Source of the DNA: Companilactobacillus allii
GTDB lineage: Bacteria > Bacillota > Bacilli > Lactobacillales > Lactobacillaceae
DNA: 64,000 bases
Assembly (NCBI RefSeq): GCF_001971585.1
Contig: NZ_CP019323.1
Span: forward strand, 1,788,053-1,852,052
Direction of reading: 5' to 3'
Shown: piece after piece, positions 63,972-64,000 of the stretch
How the letters are laid out: each line of letters starts with the position of its first letter
Position numbering within the stretch: the stretch's first letter is position 1
Notes under the pieces: model-generated
Told to the model about the DNA's origin: nothing
What the model saw: the letters and a program-made list of their open reading frames with translations, nothing else
Database searches by the model: none
Position numbers and translations under genes: made by a program

Positions 63972-64000
63972 TCCGTGGATTTTTTGTGGACTATTGAGGC

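Larger units (their letters stand above)
51075..64000. mobile_element. prophage, left part (integrase to late activator; right end outside window)
   Basis: A tyrosine integrase directed towards tRNA-Ser, divergent repressor and Cro genes, antirepressor, ERF recombinase, HNH protein, replication initiator and DnaC-like loader, SSB and a RinA/ArpU-type activator follow the standard order of temperate Siphoviridae of lactic acid bacteria. Terminase and structural genes would be to the right of base 64000. The boundary at the tRNA is inferred, not proven. Confidence 0.88.

Overview
The window reads as chromosomal DNA of a low-GC Gram-positive lactic acid bacterium (Lactobacillaceae). The gene content and order (infB-rbfA-truB-ribF, then hrcA-grpE-dnaK-dnaJ, then lepA), strong GGAGG-type ribosome binding sites, AT-rich codon use and a heme-dependent nitrate reductase island recall the Companilactobacillus (farciminis/alimentarius) or L. 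plantarum type of nitrate-respiring lactobacilli. The genus is an inference; no marker in the window fixes it.

Layout. (1) 1-12.2 kb: housekeeping translation and chaperone genes: the 3' part of infB, rbfA, truB, ribF, the CIRCE-controlled hrcA-grpE-dnaK-dnaJ group, lepA and an FAD disulfide-oxidoreductase homologue. (2) 12.2-15.7 kb: accessory genes: a three-gene minus-strand operon ending in a prenyl-synthase-fold protein without its Asp-rich motifs, and a tiny HMA metal-binding protein coupled to an EamA transporter. (3) 16.0-42.4 kb: a nitrate respiration island. It holds the structural genes narGHJI, the nitrate transporter narK, the oxygen/nitrate sensing system nreABC, and every gene needed to make bis-MGD molybdenum cofactor (moaA, moaC, moaD, moaE, moeB, moaB/mog, moeA, mobA, mobB). 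It also has a FecBCD-type ABC importer that most likely brings in molybdate, a ferrous iron importer (feoAB plus its Cys-rich partner), and Fe-S assembly-like proteins (a truncated SufD-like protein and a MIP18/SufT-like protein). A frameshifted small alarmone synthetase and a dus gene sit inside it. (4) 42.6-51.2 kb: gdhA, an aldo/keto reductase, an AI-2E family transporter, galE, class A sortase, recJ, apt and tRNA-Ser(CGA). (5) 51.2 kb to the end: the left part of a Siphoviridae-like prophage integrated at tRNA-Ser. It runs through integrase, lysogeny genes (SHOCT protein, ImmA/IrrE peptidase, SAP-domain protein, CI-like repressor), operator region, Cro, antirepressor, a cluster of tiny membrane proteins, ERF recombinase, HNH protein, replication initiator with candidate origin repeats, DnaC-like loader, SSB and a RinA/ArpU-type late activator. 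The structural genes lie beyond the window.

How the parts fit. NreA senses nitrate, NreB senses oxygen through an Fe-S site and NreC activates transcription. NarK brings nitrate in, NarGHI reduces it with electrons from quinol, and NarJ matures the enzyme. The Moco genes, the metal importers and the Fe-S proteins supply the cofactors. No heme or menaquinone biosynthesis gene is seen here.

Most unusual features: a dispersed family of about 110-120 bp nested palindromes at the 3' ends of transcription units, two of which share 98 identical bases and two of which bracket the nitrate island; the prenyl-synthase-like pseudoenzyme operon; degenerate or broken paralogs inside the island (MobA-like, SufD-like, alarmone synthetase); and a phage lysogeny protein combining a SAP domain with a head-morphogenesis-type Cys/His tail.
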